DNA of 64,000 nucleotides from the NCBI GenBank assembly GCA_964242925.1, contig CAXTBW010000003.1:1-64000 (forward strand). The letters run 5' to 3'. A model generated the notes under the pieces. It saw nothing but the letters and a program-made list of their open reading frames with translations. It was not told the DNA's origin and did not search any database. Position numbers and translations under genes: made by a program. Below are positions 16,642-24,833 of this stretch, one piece after another. Origin of the DNA: LMUY01 sp964242925. GTDB lineage: Bacteria > Pseudomonadota > Alphaproteobacteria > Acetobacterales > Acetobacteraceae. The first letter of the stretch is position 1, and every line of letters starts with the position of its first letter.

Positions 16642-17052
16642 ATGACGGGCGTCGGACGGATCGGCCGCGCCGCGCCCGGCGCTGACACGGGGGCGCCGCG
16701 CCGCGCGTCCGGCTCGGGCGGCGACTTTGCGGTCGGTGCTTCGGCGACGTCGGCCGCAGGTCCGGTAGGCGGAACGGCGTCCGTCGCAGGCGTGGTGGGC
16801 ATGCTGCTGTTGCAGGAGGTGGCGGACGCTCCGACACGGGACCGGCAGGCGAGGCGGCATGGCCGGGCGTTGCTGGAGGGGCTGACCGAGCTCCAGCGGG
16901 CCTTGCTGGGCGACGGAGACGATTCGGCGGCGCTGGACCGGTTGGCGGCGCTGGTGGAGCACTGCCCGGAGGCGGCCGACCCAGCTCTGCGCGCCACGCT
17001 GGCCGCCGTTGCGCTGCGTGCGAGGGTGGAGCTGGCCCGCCGGGAGCTGTGA
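16642..17052 (+). CDS. fliX: Class II flagellar assembly regulator FliX
   Basis: A 136-residue protein that is Gly/Ala-rich and flexible up to about residue 50. After that comes MLLLQEVADAPTRDRQARRHGRALLE, the conserved FliX core, and a helical C-terminus (LEGLTELQRALL, LAALVEHC). In Caulobacter, FliX links basal-body assembly to the sigma-54 activator FlbD. Divergence from flgI and the sigma-54 promoters in this window fit that role. ATG 16642 gives the usual length (about 140 residues). A weak GG-N10-GC element lies at 16567-16580. Confidence 0.88.
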   Translation: MTGVGRIGRAAPGADTGAPRRASGSGGDFAVGASATSAAGPVGGTASVAGVVGMLLLQEVADAPTRDRQARRHGRALLEGLTELQRALLGDGDDSAALDRLAALVEHCPEAADPALRATLAAVALRARVELARREL

Positions 17053-17075
17053 TGGTTCGGTGACAAGGCCTTGGA

Positions 17076-17630
17076 ATGGCGAAAAAGCCCGATCCGCTTG
17101 CCGTTCTAAGCCGTTTTGAGTCAATTCCGCCCTTGGCGGCGCGAACGCCCATCGCTATACAGCCGCCCGACAGCACCGCCGATGGCGTTCTGGATCGCGA
17201 AGGACTGGCACAGATGATGCTGACGCTGCCCCCTGACTATCGTCCTGCTGAGCACGAAGAGTTCATGGAGGAGCGCCAGTCGGAGTACTTCCGGCAGAAA
17301 TTGCTGAGGTGGCGCAACGATCTGCTGCGAGAGGCCGACGGCACCCTGGCCAGCCTGTCGGAGGGCGGCATCCTCGAGGCGGACATCACCGACCGCGCGA
17401 GCGTGGAAACCGATCGGGCGCTCGAGCTGCGCACCCGGGACCGCGCCCGCAAGCTCATCAGCAAGATCGACCAGGCGCTGCAACGGATCGACAGCGGCAC
17501 GTACGGCTTCTGCGAGGAGACCGGCGAGCCGATCGGCCTGCGGCGGCTGGAGGCGCGCCCGATCGCCACGTTGTCGATCGAGGCGCAGGAGCGACACGAG
17601 CGGATGGAGCGGGTGCACCGCGACGACTGA
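17076..17630 (+). CDS. dksA: DksA/TraR-family RNA polymerase-binding regulator with reduced zinc site
   Basis: A 184-residue DksA. The coiled coil (residues about 65-135) carries the tip motif D103-x2-D106-x-A108 that enters the polymerase secondary channel. The C-terminal globular domain keeps only the first of four zinc cysteines: Cys146 is present, but the other three positions are Thr149, Ser167 and Ala170. This one-Cys form is known in alphaproteobacteria. DksA works with ppGpp to reset rRNA and amino-acid promoters. It starts 23 bases after fliX and ends before an imperfect palindromic repeat. Confidence 0.93.
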   Translation: MAKKPDPLAVLSRFESIPPLAARTPIAIQPPDSTADGVLDREGLAQMMLTLPPDYRPAEHEEFMEERQSEYFRQKLLRWRNDLLREADGTLASLSEGGILEADITDRASVETDRALELRTRDRARKLISKIDQALQRIDSGTYGFCEETGEPIGLRRLEARPIATLSIEAQERHERMERVHRDD

Positions 17631-17660
17631 GGCGCAGTCGCAAGCGGCGACACTAGACGC

Positions 17661-17755
17661 GCTCTCCTTCTCGGAGAGTGTTGGGTGAGGGGCCTTGCCG
17701 CCCGGCGGTCATCCATCGCGCAGCCCTCACTCCGACCCTCTCCCAAAGGGAGAGC
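17661..17755. repeat. Imperfect 95-base palindrome (possible dispersed repeat / terminator)
   Basis: Arms of about 32 bases (17661-17693, beginning GCTCTCCTTCTC, and 17723-17755, ending AAAGGGAGAGC) are imperfectly complementary around a GC-rich centre. Each arm also contains a small internal hairpin (GCTCTCC/GGAGAG and CTCTCCC/GGGAGAG). It fills the gap between the facing dksA and flgH genes. The shape is like REP/MITE-type intergenic repeats; copy number cannot be judged from one window. Confidence 0.6.
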
Positions 17756-17820
17756 AAAAGAGGTGCGATTTAGACGGGCAGGCGATCCCGCTCCGCATCC
17801 GTCGAAATGGCCGGCCCGGG

Positions 17821-18552
17821 TCAAAACGGCAGGATCGCATCAAGGATTTGCTGGCCGTAGCGCGGCTGCTGCAGGTCGGTGAGCGTGCCGCGGCCGCCAT
17901 AGGCGATGCGGGCCTCGGCCATGCGATCGTGCACCACGGTGTTGTCGCTCGCGATATCCTGCGGGCGGACGACGCCGCTCACTTGCAACTCCCGCAGCTC
18001 GTTATTCACCCGCATCTCCTGCCGCGCCACCACGACCAGGTTTCCCGTGGGCAGCACCTGGGTGACTACGCCGGCCAGACGCAGGGTGACCGCCTCGTTG
18101 CGCTTGATGGTCCCCGTCCCCGTATTGGTGTTGGTGCTGTTGGTGGTCACCAGGTTGTTCAAATCGGCCGACTTGCCCAGGATCTTCTGCAACCGCGCCT
18201 GCAGGCCCAGCAGGTTGGGCGTGGCCTCCGCCTCCGAGCCGGCGCGGGTGGCGCCGGTGGCGTTGCCGAGGTTGGCGGACTCGGCGATGTTGACCAGCAC
18301 GGTGAGCACATCGCCGACCTGGGCCGCGCGCTGGTCCTTGAAGAAGGCCCGGCTGCCGGAGCGCCACAGGCTGTTGACCTGGGTGGGCGCCAGGTCCGGG
18401 CGCGGCGAGGGCATGGTGACCGGGCGCCAGGCCGGGTCGCGGGTCGGGTCGCTGGGCGCCGTCATGCTCGGCGGATGGCCGACCTCCGCCAGCTTGGACA
18501 GCACGCCGCAGCCGGAGAGCGCCAGCGTGGTCGCCAATAGGACGGCCCTCAT
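17821..18552 (-). CDS. flgH: Flagellar L-ring lipoprotein FlgH
   Basis: A 243-residue outer-membrane L-ring protein. Signal peptide and lipobox LSGC put the lipidated Cys at residue 15. The FlgH core includes SLWRSGSRAFFKDQRA, VGDVLTVLVNI and NLVVVARQEMRVNNELRELQVSGVVRPQDI, ending YGGRGTLTDLQQPRYGQQILD. It is the last gene of the flgF-flgG-flgA-flgH run, overlapping flgA by four bases. Confidence 0.97.
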   Translation of the reverse strand: MRAVLLATTLALSGCGVLSKLAEVGHPPSMTAPSDPTRDPAWRPVTMPSPRPDLAPTQVNSLWRSGSRAFFKDQRAAQVGDVLTVLVNIAESANLGNATGATRAGSEAEATPNLLGLQARLQKILGKSADLNNLVTTNSTNTNTGTGTIKRNEAVTLRLAGVVTQVLPTGNLVVVARQEMRVNNELRELQVSGVVRPQDIASDNTVVHDRMAEARIAYGGRGTLTDLQQPRYGQQILDAILPF

Positions 18553-19550
18553 CGCGAGGCCACCCGGGTCGCATCCCTACTTGCGTCCCTGGGCGGCAGC
18601 GGCGCGCCCGGGGGCAGCAGGACGGGGGTGGCCCCGCTGATGCGGACCCTCCCGGCGCCGAGCACCTCCGCGTCCATCACGGCGCGGGCGGCAACGTTCA
18701 GCACGTGGACCGACTCTCCTACGCCGCCGCTGTCCATGGCGACACCCTGCGCGCTGATGGCGATCCCCGGCGCCTCCAGCTGCATCTGCACCGGGTCGCC
18801 GCGCTGCACGGCGAGCGGGCGGCCCATGTCGGCCAGCACGAGCGGCGCGCCTGGGCCCACCGGTCGGCGCATCGCCTGGCCGATCGCCTGGCCCGGCGTG
18901 CGCGCGACGTCGCCGCGCACCGTGGCTGCGCGCAGGCGGGCGAGCTTGACGTCCCCCGCGCCGATGACGTCCCCGGGCGCCAAGCGGCGGGCGGCGACTG
19001 GCACTTCCAGCATCTCGACGACGCTGCCCGACAGGCGGGTGTGGGCGGGCGCCATGCCTTTGGCGGTGGCGGACAGCATGGCGGTGAAGCGGCCGCTGGC
19101 GGCGTCGTAGTCCAGCTGCGCCACGTCGGTGTGGGTTTCGCCGTCAGCGGGAACGGTCGGCGGAGCGAAGGCGGGCATCTCGATCTCCGCGTCGGAGGGC
19201 ACGCCGCGGACGGCGAGGGCGGCGCGAAGGGCCGCCATCGCGACGTCCCGCGGCAGCGGCTTGCCGGGGCGTTCCAGCACGATGCGCTCGCCGGAGCTGG
19301 AGGGACGCCAATCGACGCCGAATTGACGGGCGATGGCGGCGAGCTGCGGCGCTTCCACGACGATGCGGCCGCCGGGTTCGGGGCCGGGGCCGATGGCCCG
19401 GTCGGCCTCCACGCCGTCCCACAGGTCGGACAGGCGGACCGCGGGGTCGGACAGGGTGGTGTTGGCGCGCAGGCTTGCGGCGTGCGCGGCCGTCGCAAAC
19501 ACGAGCGGGGTGAACGCGAGCGCGAGCGCCGCGAGGAGGGGAGTTCGCAT
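18549..19550 (-). CDS. flgA: Flagellar P-ring assembly chaperone FlgA
   Basis: A 333-residue secreted protein: signal peptide to about residue 26 (ATAAHA), then an N-terminal region longer than in enterobacterial FlgA (about 220 residues). The C-terminal SAF/ChapFlgA domain (VPVAARRLAPGDVIGAGDVKLARL, RRPVGPGAPLVLADM, GDPVQMQLEAPGIAISAQGVAMDSG) binds P-ring subunits in the periplasm. A GTG at 19559 that overlaps the flgG stop is an alternative start. Order and overlaps show one transcript with flgF, flgG and flgH. Confidence 0.92.
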   Translation of the reverse strand: MRTPLLAALALAFTPLVFATAAHAASLRANTTLSDPAVRLSDLWDGVEADRAIGPGPEPGGRIVVEAPQLAAIARQFGVDWRPSSSGERIVLERPGKPLPRDVAMAALRAALAVRGVPSDAEIEMPAFAPPTVPADGETHTDVAQLDYDAASGRFTAMLSATAKGMAPAHTRLSGSVVEMLEVPVAARRLAPGDVIGAGDVKLARLRAATVRGDVARTPGQAIGQAMRRPVGPGAPLVLADMGRPLAVQRGDPVQMQLEAPGIAISAQGVAMDSGGVGESVHVLNVAARAVMDAEVLGAGRVRISGATPVLLPPGAPLPPRDASRDATRVASR

Positions 19551-19555
19551 GGCGC

Positions 19556-20341
19556 TCACCGCAGGTTCGTCAGGGTGGAGAGCATCTGGTCGGACGTGGT
19601 GATGACGCGGCTGTTCATCTCGTAGGCGCGCTGCGCGGTGATGAGGTTCGAGATCTCGGTCACGACGTTCACGTTGGAGCCCTCGACGAAGCCCTGCTGC
19701 AGGCTGCCGAAGCCGGGCGCCGCGGGCGCCCCCGTGGTGGCGTTGCCGCTGGCGCCGCTTTGCAGGAACAGGTTGTTTCCCTGCGCGTCGAGCCCCGCCT
19801 CGTTCGGGAACACGGCAAGCTGCAGCGTGCCGACGACTTGCGGCGCGGTGACGCCGCTCTGGCTGACCTGGACGCTGCCGCCGGCGCTGATGGTGACGGC
19901 GGTCGCGTTGGTGGGGATGACGATGCCGCCCGCCACCGGGTAGCCGTCTGCGGTGACGATGGTGCCGTCGGGCGCCAGGGCGAAAGTGCCGTCGCGGGTG
20001 TAGGCGGTCTCGCCGGAGGGCAGCGTGACGGGGAAGTAGCCGTTGCCGCTGATCGCCAGGTCCAGGCTGTTGGAGGTCTGCTGCAGGGTGCCCTGTTCGT
20101 TGATGCGGTAGATGGCGGCCGTGCGCACGCCCAGGCCGACCTGCGCGCCGGCGGGCACCACCGTGCCGCTGTCCGACGTGTTGGAGCCGACGCGGCGCAT
20201 GGACTGGTACATCAGGTCCTGGAACTCCGCCCGGCGGCGCTTGAAGCCGGTGGTGGTCATGTTGGCCAGGTTGTTGGAGATGACGTCCACGTTGGTCTGC
20301 TGGGCTTGCATGCCGGTGGCGGCGATGTCGAGCGAACGCAT
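19556..20341 (-). CDS. flgG: Flagellar distal rod protein FlgG
   Basis: A 261-residue rod subunit. The N-terminal flagellar basal-body rod motif is MRSLDIAATGMQAQQTNVDVISNNLANM with TTGFKRRRAEFQDL; the C-terminus carries GFVEGSNVNVVTEISNLITAQRAYEMNSRVI, as in FlgG worldwide. There is no signal peptide because it is exported by the flagellar type III apparatus. It is 12 bases after flgF and upstream of flgA. Confidence 0.98.
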   Translation of the reverse strand: MRSLDIAATGMQAQQTNVDVISNNLANMTTTGFKRRRAEFQDLMYQSMRRVGSNTSDSGTVVPAGAQVGLGVRTAAIYRINEQGTLQQTSNSLDLAISGNGYFPVTLPSGETAYTRDGTFALAPDGTIVTADGYPVAGGIVIPTNATAVTISAGGSVQVSQSGVTAPQVVGTLQLAVFPNEAGLDAQGNNLFLQSGASGNATTGAPAAPGFGSLQQGFVEGSNVNVVTEISNLITAQRAYEMNSRVITTSDQMLSTLTNLR

Positions 20342-20353
20342 TGCGCTGATCCC

Positions 20354-21094
20354 TTACGACTGGTGCTGGGTGAGTTTGTCGATGGCGGATTGCTGGCGCT
20401 CGCCCTCGCTTTGCAGGAACTGCGTGACGAATTGGAACTCGCGCAGCTCGTTCATCATGCGGGTGGTTTCGGCGACCGGCTGGACGTTGCTCTCCTCGAG
20501 CGCGCCGCCGGTGACCTTGGGCGCCGCGACGGCCGCGGTGGGGGTGTCGGCGGTGAACAGATGGTCGCCCTGCGCCTGCATGCGGTTGAGGTCGACGGGC
20601 GCCACGATGCCGATTTTGCCGAGCGAGCCGTTCTGGCTGAGCAGCGATCCGTCTCCGGCGACGCGCAGTTGGGTGTCGGCGGCGGCGACGTGGAGGGGGG
20701 AGCCGCCGGTGTCGAGCAGGGCGTTGCCGTCGCCGTCCGCGACGGTTCCGTCGGCCTGCAGGTCGAACCGGCCGGCGCGGGTGAGCATAGGACCGCCCTT
20801 GGTCTGGACGGTGAAGAAGCCGGGTCCGGAGATGGCCAGGTCGAGCGGGTTCGTGGTTTGGTTGATCGGACCCTCGGCGGCGTCGCGGTAGGTGGCGCGG
20901 TCCTGGGTGAAGGCGAGCACGCGGCCGCCGGGCACGGAGTCGACGCCGGTTTGGCGCTGCAGCCAGTCGGCGAACAGCGTGTGCCCGGTCTTGAAGCCGG
21001 GCGTGCTGGTGTTGGCGAGGTTGGTCGCGGTCACGTCCATGGCGCGCTGCTGGGCGACGAGGCGGGACAGGGCGATGGTGGTGGCATTCTGCAT
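20354..21094 (-). CDS. flgF: Flagellar proximal rod protein FlgF
   Basis: A 246-residue rod protein. ATG 21094 is chosen because the rod-domain pattern LVAQQRAMDVTATNLANTSTPGFK follows at once and a sigma-54 promoter lies just upstream; the longer frame to 21268 would begin inside the promoter region. The C-terminus has ALEESNVQPVAETTRMMNELREFQFVTQFLQSE, characteristic of FlgF. It is the first gene of flgF-flgG-flgA-flgH. Confidence 0.95.
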   Translation of the reverse strand: MQNATTIALSRLVAQQRAMDVTATNLANTSTPGFKTGHTLFADWLQRQTGVDSVPGGRVLAFTQDRATYRDAAEGPINQTTNPLDLAISGPGFFTVQTKGGPMLTRAGRFDLQADGTVADGDGNALLDTGGSPLHVAAADTQLRVAGDGSLLSQNGSLGKIGIVAPVDLNRMQAQGDHLFTADTPTAAVAAPKVTGGALEESNVQPVAETTRMMNELREFQFVTQFLQSEGERQQSAIDKLTQHQS

Positions 21095-21130
21095 CGAGGT
21101 TCGCGTCCGGCTGGTTCGGACGGATTGAGC

Positions 21131-21145
21131 GCAAGCGATGTGCCA
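21131..21145 (-). promoter_or_regulatory. Sigma-54 promoter of flgF
   Basis: The minus strand reads TGGCACATCGCTTGC, matching TGGCAC and TTGC with the correct 10-base GG-GC spacing. It lies 37 bases upstream of the flgF ATG. It shares the CGCTTGC end with the flgI promoter, so both early basal-body operons should respond to the same RpoN-dependent activator. Confidence 0.85.
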
Positions 21146-21319
21146 CGCGCCGCGTCGTGGTTTTGCGAGCAAAATGGGTGTTTTCAGCATAGCCGGAGCG
21201 ACGTTCGAAGTGCAGCCCGGCAAGGCGTGCCGGGTCAGCCGCGCCGGTTCGCTCCGCGCCGTTACCAAGCCTTTAACCTTTGCAAGGCAAGTTGATCGCG
21301 CTCAGGCGGGGGTCGGCGA

Positions 21320-21841
21320 ATGAGTTCAGCAGTTGCGGCGATGGCTCCTGGCGGCGCGGCGGGCGCGAAAGCGGCTGGCGCCAAGGGTGGCGGCAAGAAG
21401 AAGTTGATGCTCATTGCAATGCCGCTGCTTCTGGTGGCGGTCCTGGCCGGATTGTGGTTTTCCGGCGTGCTGCCGGGCCTGCTGGGCATGGGGCATAAGG
21501 TGGCCGAGGAGGCGCGGCCTGCCGGCGAGCATGCGGCGCCGGTGTTCGTCGAGCTTCCCGAGATGATCGCCAACCTGAACGCGCCGGGTCGGCGCCCCGT
21601 ATTCGTCAAGCTGAAGGTCCGGCTGGAGCTGGCCCGCGCGGAGGACCAGGCGGCGTTCGCCGCCGCGCAGCCGCGCGTGGTCGACTTGTTCCAGACCTAT
21701 TTGCGGGAGATGCGTCCGGAGGAGCTGCGCGGCTCCGCCGGCACATACCGACTGCGGGAGGAGCTGATCGCCCGCGCGAGCCTGGCCGTGGCGCCGGCGA
21801 CGGTGACGGACGTGCTGTTCAGCGAGTTGCTGGTTCAATGA
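21320..21841 (+). CDS. fliL: Flagellar basal-body-associated protein FliL
   Basis: A 173-residue single-pass membrane protein: Gly/Ala/Lys-rich cytoplasmic N-terminus, membrane helix about residues 30-52 (LMLIAMPLLLVAVLAGLWF), and a periplasmic FliL domain ending with the family-typical LREELIARASLAV and VTDVLFSELLVQ. FliL surrounds the stator and supports torque. It is the first gene of a plus-strand run divergent from flgF; its stop overlaps the fliM start. Confidence 0.93.
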   Translation: MSSAVAAMAPGGAAGAKAAGAKGGGKKKLMLIAMPLLLVAVLAGLWFSGVLPGLLGMGHKVAEEARPAGEHAAPVFVELPEMIANLNAPGRRPVFVKLKVRLELARAEDQAAFAAAQPRVVDLFQTYLREMRPEELRGSAGTYRLREELIARASLAVAPATVTDVLFSELLVQ

Positions 21842-22857
21842 GCGGCGAGACCGGGCTGGCCGAGTGGGATGAGGGCGGCAACGCCGCGCCGGCCCGCGTG
21901 CTGAACCAGGAGGAGATCGACAGCCTGCTTGGCTTCGACGGCGGTCCGGCGGCGGAGGACAGCCGGTCCGGCATGCACCGGATCATCTCGTCGGGGCTGG
22001 TGTCCTACGAGCGACTGCCGATGCTGGAGATCGTGTTCGACCGGCTGGTGCGGATCATGTCGACCAGCTTGCGGAACTTCACGTCGGACAACGTGGAGGT
22101 GTCGATCGACAACATCCTGTCGCTGCGCTTCGGCGACTACCTCAACTCGATCGCGCTGCCGGCGATGCTGGCGGTCTTCAAGGCGGAGGAATGGGACAAT
22201 TACGGGCTGATGGTGGTGGATTCCGCGATGATCTACTCGATCGTGGACGTGCTGTTGGGCGGCCGGCGCGGCACCGCGGCGATGCGCATCGAAGGCCGGC
22301 CCTACACCACGATCGAGCGCACGCTGGTCGAGCGGCTGATCGAGGTGGTGCTGGCCGATCTGTCCGCGAGCTTCGATCCGCTGTGCCCAGTGACGTTCAA
22401 GTTCGAGCGGCTGGAGGTGAACCCGCGGTTCGCCACGATCAGCCGGTTGTCGAACGCGGCGGTGCTGGCGCGGCTGCGGGTGGACATGGAGGACCGCGGC
22501 GGGCGGCTGGAGCTGCTGCTGCCGTACGCGACCCTGGAGCCGGTGCGCGAGCTGCTGCTGCAGCAGTTCATGGGTGAGAAGTTCGGTCGCGACAGCATCT
22601 GGGAGACGCACTTGGCGGAGGAGCTGTGGGCCACGGACGTCGACCTCGAAGTGGTGCTGGACGAGCAGGTGATGAGCCTGTCCGAGGTGATGGCGCTCAA
22701 GCCGGGAAGCCAGATCATGCTGGCATGCGGGCCGGGCAGCGCGGTGCAGCTTCGGTGCGGCGCGGTGACGTTGTTCGAGGGCCGCGTGGGTCGGCGCAAG
22801 AACCGCGTCGCCGTGCGGATCGAGCGCGAAGTTGCTTCCGCGCCGAGGGATGCATGA
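21838..22857 (+). CDS. fliM: Flagellar motor switch protein FliM
   Basis: A 339-residue C-ring protein. The N-terminal CheY-P binding peptide LNQEEIDSLLGFDGG is at residues about 21-36. The CheC-like middle domain spans about 45-230, with the C-terminal SpoA domain from about 255 (VDLEVVLDEQVMSLSEVMALKPGSQI). Overlap with fliL (ATGA) and a CheY/CheZ pair three genes on place switch and signalling genes together. FliN and FliG are not in the window. Confidence 0.96.
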   Translation: MSGETGLAEWDEGGNAAPARVLNQEEIDSLLGFDGGPAAEDSRSGMHRIISSGLVSYERLPMLEIVFDRLVRIMSTSLRNFTSDNVEVSIDNILSLRFGDYLNSIALPAMLAVFKAEEWDNYGLMVVDSAMIYSIVDVLLGGRRGTAAMRIEGRPYTTIERTLVERLIEVVLADLSASFDPLCPVTFKFERLEVNPRFATISRLSNAAVLARLRVDMEDRGGRLELLLPYATLEPVRELLLQQFMGEKFGRDSIWETHLAEELWATDVDLEVVLDEQVMSLSEVMALKPGSQIMLACGPGSAVQLRCGAVTLFEGRVGRRKNRVAVRIEREVASAPRDA

Positions 22858-22870
22858 TGGAGGACGCCGC

Positions 22871-23323
22871 ATGATGGCCGGATGGCAGATGCTGCTCGAG
22901 GCCGGGCTGGTGGCGTTGCTGGGCGTCACGCTGTTCCACGCGGTGCGGCTGGAGCGGGCGCTCGGAGTGGTGCGGCGGGACCGGGCGGAGCTGGAGGAGC
23001 TGTTGCGCGGCTTCAACGAGAGCACGCGGGCTGCGGAGAACGGCGTGGAGCGGCTGCGCGGGGCGGCGGACGGCGCCGGACGGCACATCGCGCGGCAGAT
23101 CGAGGCGGCGGCCAATTTGAAGGACGACTTGACCACTCTGATCGAGCGTGGCGAGCGAATCGCCGACCGGCTGGATGGTCAGGTTCGCGCCAGCCGGGAC
23201 ATGGAGCCGCAGTCCCGGCGGTACCCGGCTCCGGAGGCGTTGCCGCCAGAGCCGGCCAGCGGCGTGCGCGTGCGCAGCCAGGCGGAGCGAGATTTGCTGC
23301 GCGCGCTGCGGGTGACCCGGTGA
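22871..23323 (+). CDS. DUF6468 protein, membrane-anchored, flagellar operon
   Basis: A 150-residue protein with one N-terminal membrane segment (MLLEAGLVALLGVTLFHAV), then a long charged helix (residues 25-105; LERALGVVRRDRAELEELLRGF, IARQIEAAANLKDD) and a Pro-rich tail. This is the profile of DUF6468 proteins seen in alphaproteobacterial flagellar loci. Function unknown. GGAGGA at 22859-22864 supports ATG 22871. Its stop overlaps the next ATG by one base. Confidence 0.8.
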   Translation: MMAGWQMLLEAGLVALLGVTLFHAVRLERALGVVRRDRAELEELLRGFNESTRAAENGVERLRGAADGAGRHIARQIEAAANLKDDLTTLIERGERIADRLDGQVRASRDMEPQSRRYPAPEALPPEPASGVRVRSQAERDLLRALRVTR

Positions 23324-24000
23324 TGCGCCCGCGTTTGCTGCCGGCGACCATGGCCGTCGCGGTGGCGCTGCTGGTGAGCAAGCTGGCCGGGCTGGGTTTC
23401 GCCCTGCTTCCGGCCGGAGCGCTGGTGGTGGCGAAAGCCGAGGCGGCGCCCACCCAGGAAGGGCATGCCGCGCCGGCGCCTGCTGCGGCGCCAACTCAGA
23501 CGCCGACCGCGGCGGCCGCCCCAGCGCCGCCTCGCGAACCAAGCGGCCCGCCGCCGCCGCCTGCGGTCAGCGAGGGGGAGCGCCGTCTGTTGCAGGACCT
23601 GCGCGGCCGCCGGCTGGAGCTGGACACGCGGGAGCGCACGCTGACTCAACGTGAGGGCGTGCTGGATGCGGCGGAGCAACGTCTGTCGGCGCGGGTGACG
23701 CAGTTGTCGACGCTGCAGGCGCGGCTGGAGCAGCTGGACCAGGCGCGGCGCGAGCGCGACGAGGCGAACTGGACAGGTCTGGTGAAGGTCTACGAGACGA
23801 TGAAGCCGCGCGAAGCCGCCGTGATCTTCAATGACATGGACGCGGCCGTGCTGCTGAACGTGCTGGACCGGATGAAGGAGGCCAAGGCGGCCGGGGTGCT
23901 GGCCGCGATGCAGCCGGACCGGGCTCGCCTGGCGACGGTGCAGCTTGCCGCGCGACGCACACGCGCCACTGCGGCGCCTGCGCCGCCCGATGCTGGTTAA
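23323..24000 (+). CDS. MotE-like / MgtE N-domain flagellar protein
   Basis: A 225-residue protein: membrane or signal segment at residues 8-35, Ala/Pro-rich linker (40-85), coiled coil (about 85-150; LLQDLRGRRLELDTRERTLTQRE), then a compact MgtE_N-type helical domain (WTGLVKVYETMKPREAAVIFNDMDAAVLLNVLDRM). This architecture matches MotE, a periplasmic chaperone needed for stator function in rhizobia. Position between DUF6468 and cheY agrees. I infer motility; magnesium transport is unlikely since no channel domain is present. Confidence 0.78.
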   Translation: MRPRLLPATMAVAVALLVSKLAGLGFALLPAGALVVAKAEAAPTQEGHAAPAPAAAPTQTPTAAAAPAPPREPSGPPPPPAVSEGERRLLQDLRGRRLELDTRERTLTQREGVLDAAEQRLSARVTQLSTLQARLEQLDQARRERDEANWTGLVKVYETMKPREAAVIFNDMDAAVLLNVLDRMKEAKAAGVLAAMQPDRARLATVQLAARRTRATAAPAPPDAG

Positions 24001-24010
24001 GGAGCCCCCG

Positions 24011-24391
24011 ATGGACACAAGCGCCGGCGTGCTGATCGTCGATGACTACAAGACGATGCTGCGGATCATGCGGAGTCTGCTGCGGCAGATCGAATTCCGC
24101 AACGTGGACGAGGCCAGCGATGGCGGAGAAGCGCTGCAGAAGCTGCGCGCCGGCGCATTCGGCCTCATCATCAGCGACTGGAACATGGCGCCGATGAGCG
24201 GGCTGGAGCTGTTGCAAGCGGTGCGCGCGGACCCGGTGCTGCGGCCGACGCCTTTCATCATGGTGACGGCGGAGAGCAAGACCGAGAATGTCGTCGCGGC
24301 GATGCAGGCCGGCGTCAGTGGTTATATCGTCAAGCCGTTCAACTCCGGGACGTTGCAGGACAAAATTGGTCGGGCGCTGGCCCGTGCGTGA
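24011..24391 (+). CDS. CheY-type single-domain response regulator
   Basis: A 126-residue receiver with no output domain. The acidic pair is Asp11/Asp12 (VDDY), the phosphoacceptor Asp56 (SDWNM), Thr near residue 87 (VTAESK) and Lys near 109 (VKPF). AAGGAG is six bases before ATG 24011. Overlap with a CheZ-like phosphatase gene and proximity to fliM point to the motor-binding CheY of this organism. The kinase CheA is outside the window. Confidence 0.92.
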   Translation: MDTSAGVLIVDDYKTMLRIMRSLLRQIEFRNVDEASDGGEALQKLRAGAFGLIISDWNMAPMSGLELLQAVRADPVLRPTPFIMVTAESKTENVVAAMQAGVSGYIVKPFNSGTLQDKIGRALARA

Positions 24392-24833
24392 GGCGTTGCG
24401 CCACGAGTTGCGGGAGCTGGCCGCACGATTTGACATCGAGTTAGCGGATGTGTCGCTCGGCTTGGCCGACATGCTGAGCCAGCAATTGCCGTCGGTGATT
24501 GGCGAACTGCGCGCCGTGGCGGCGCATGCGGAGTCGGCGACTGGCGTCATCCTGGATGCGTGCGAGGCGTTGGAGGTGGCGTGCGCCGGAGGCGAGGCCG
24601 CATGCACGCAGATCTACGAGGCGTGCTTGTTCCAGGACATCGTCGGCCAGCGCCTGGTCAAGGCGCTGAGCCTGCTTGAGGCGATGGAGACCAGGGCGGC
24701 CGGAATGCTTGACGTTTTAGGTCCGCCTGAGCCGGCCCCGCCGTGGGAGGCGCCGCTCGCGTCTGGTCCGCAATTGCGGCTCGTGGCAATGAATCAGCAC
24801 GCAGTGGATGCCGTGATGGCGGCCGGCGCATGA
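24384..24833 (+). CDS. cheZ: CheZ-like CheY-P phosphatase
   Basis: A 149-residue helical protein starting at GTG 24384, overlapping the cheY stop by eight bases. The catalytic segment LFQDIVGQR gives Asp85 and Gln89, matching the D-x3-Q pair with which CheZ dephosphorylates CheY-P. It is shorter than enterobacterial CheZ (about 214), as usual in alphaproteobacteria. A C-terminal helix (LVAMNQHAVDAVMA) may be the CheY-docking peptide. Confidence 0.85.
   Translation: MREALRHELRELAARFDIELADVSLGLADMLSQQLPSVIGELRAVAAHAESATGVILDACEALEVACAGGEAACTQIYEACLFQDIVGQRLVKALSLLEAMETRAAGMLDVLGPPEPAPPWEAPLASGPQLRLVAMNQHAVDAVMAAGA

Noticed and set aside
21095..21268. Longer FlgF beginning at 21268
   Set aside because: It would start inside or before the sigma-54 promoter at 21131-21145, and the rod motif begins right after ATG 21094.
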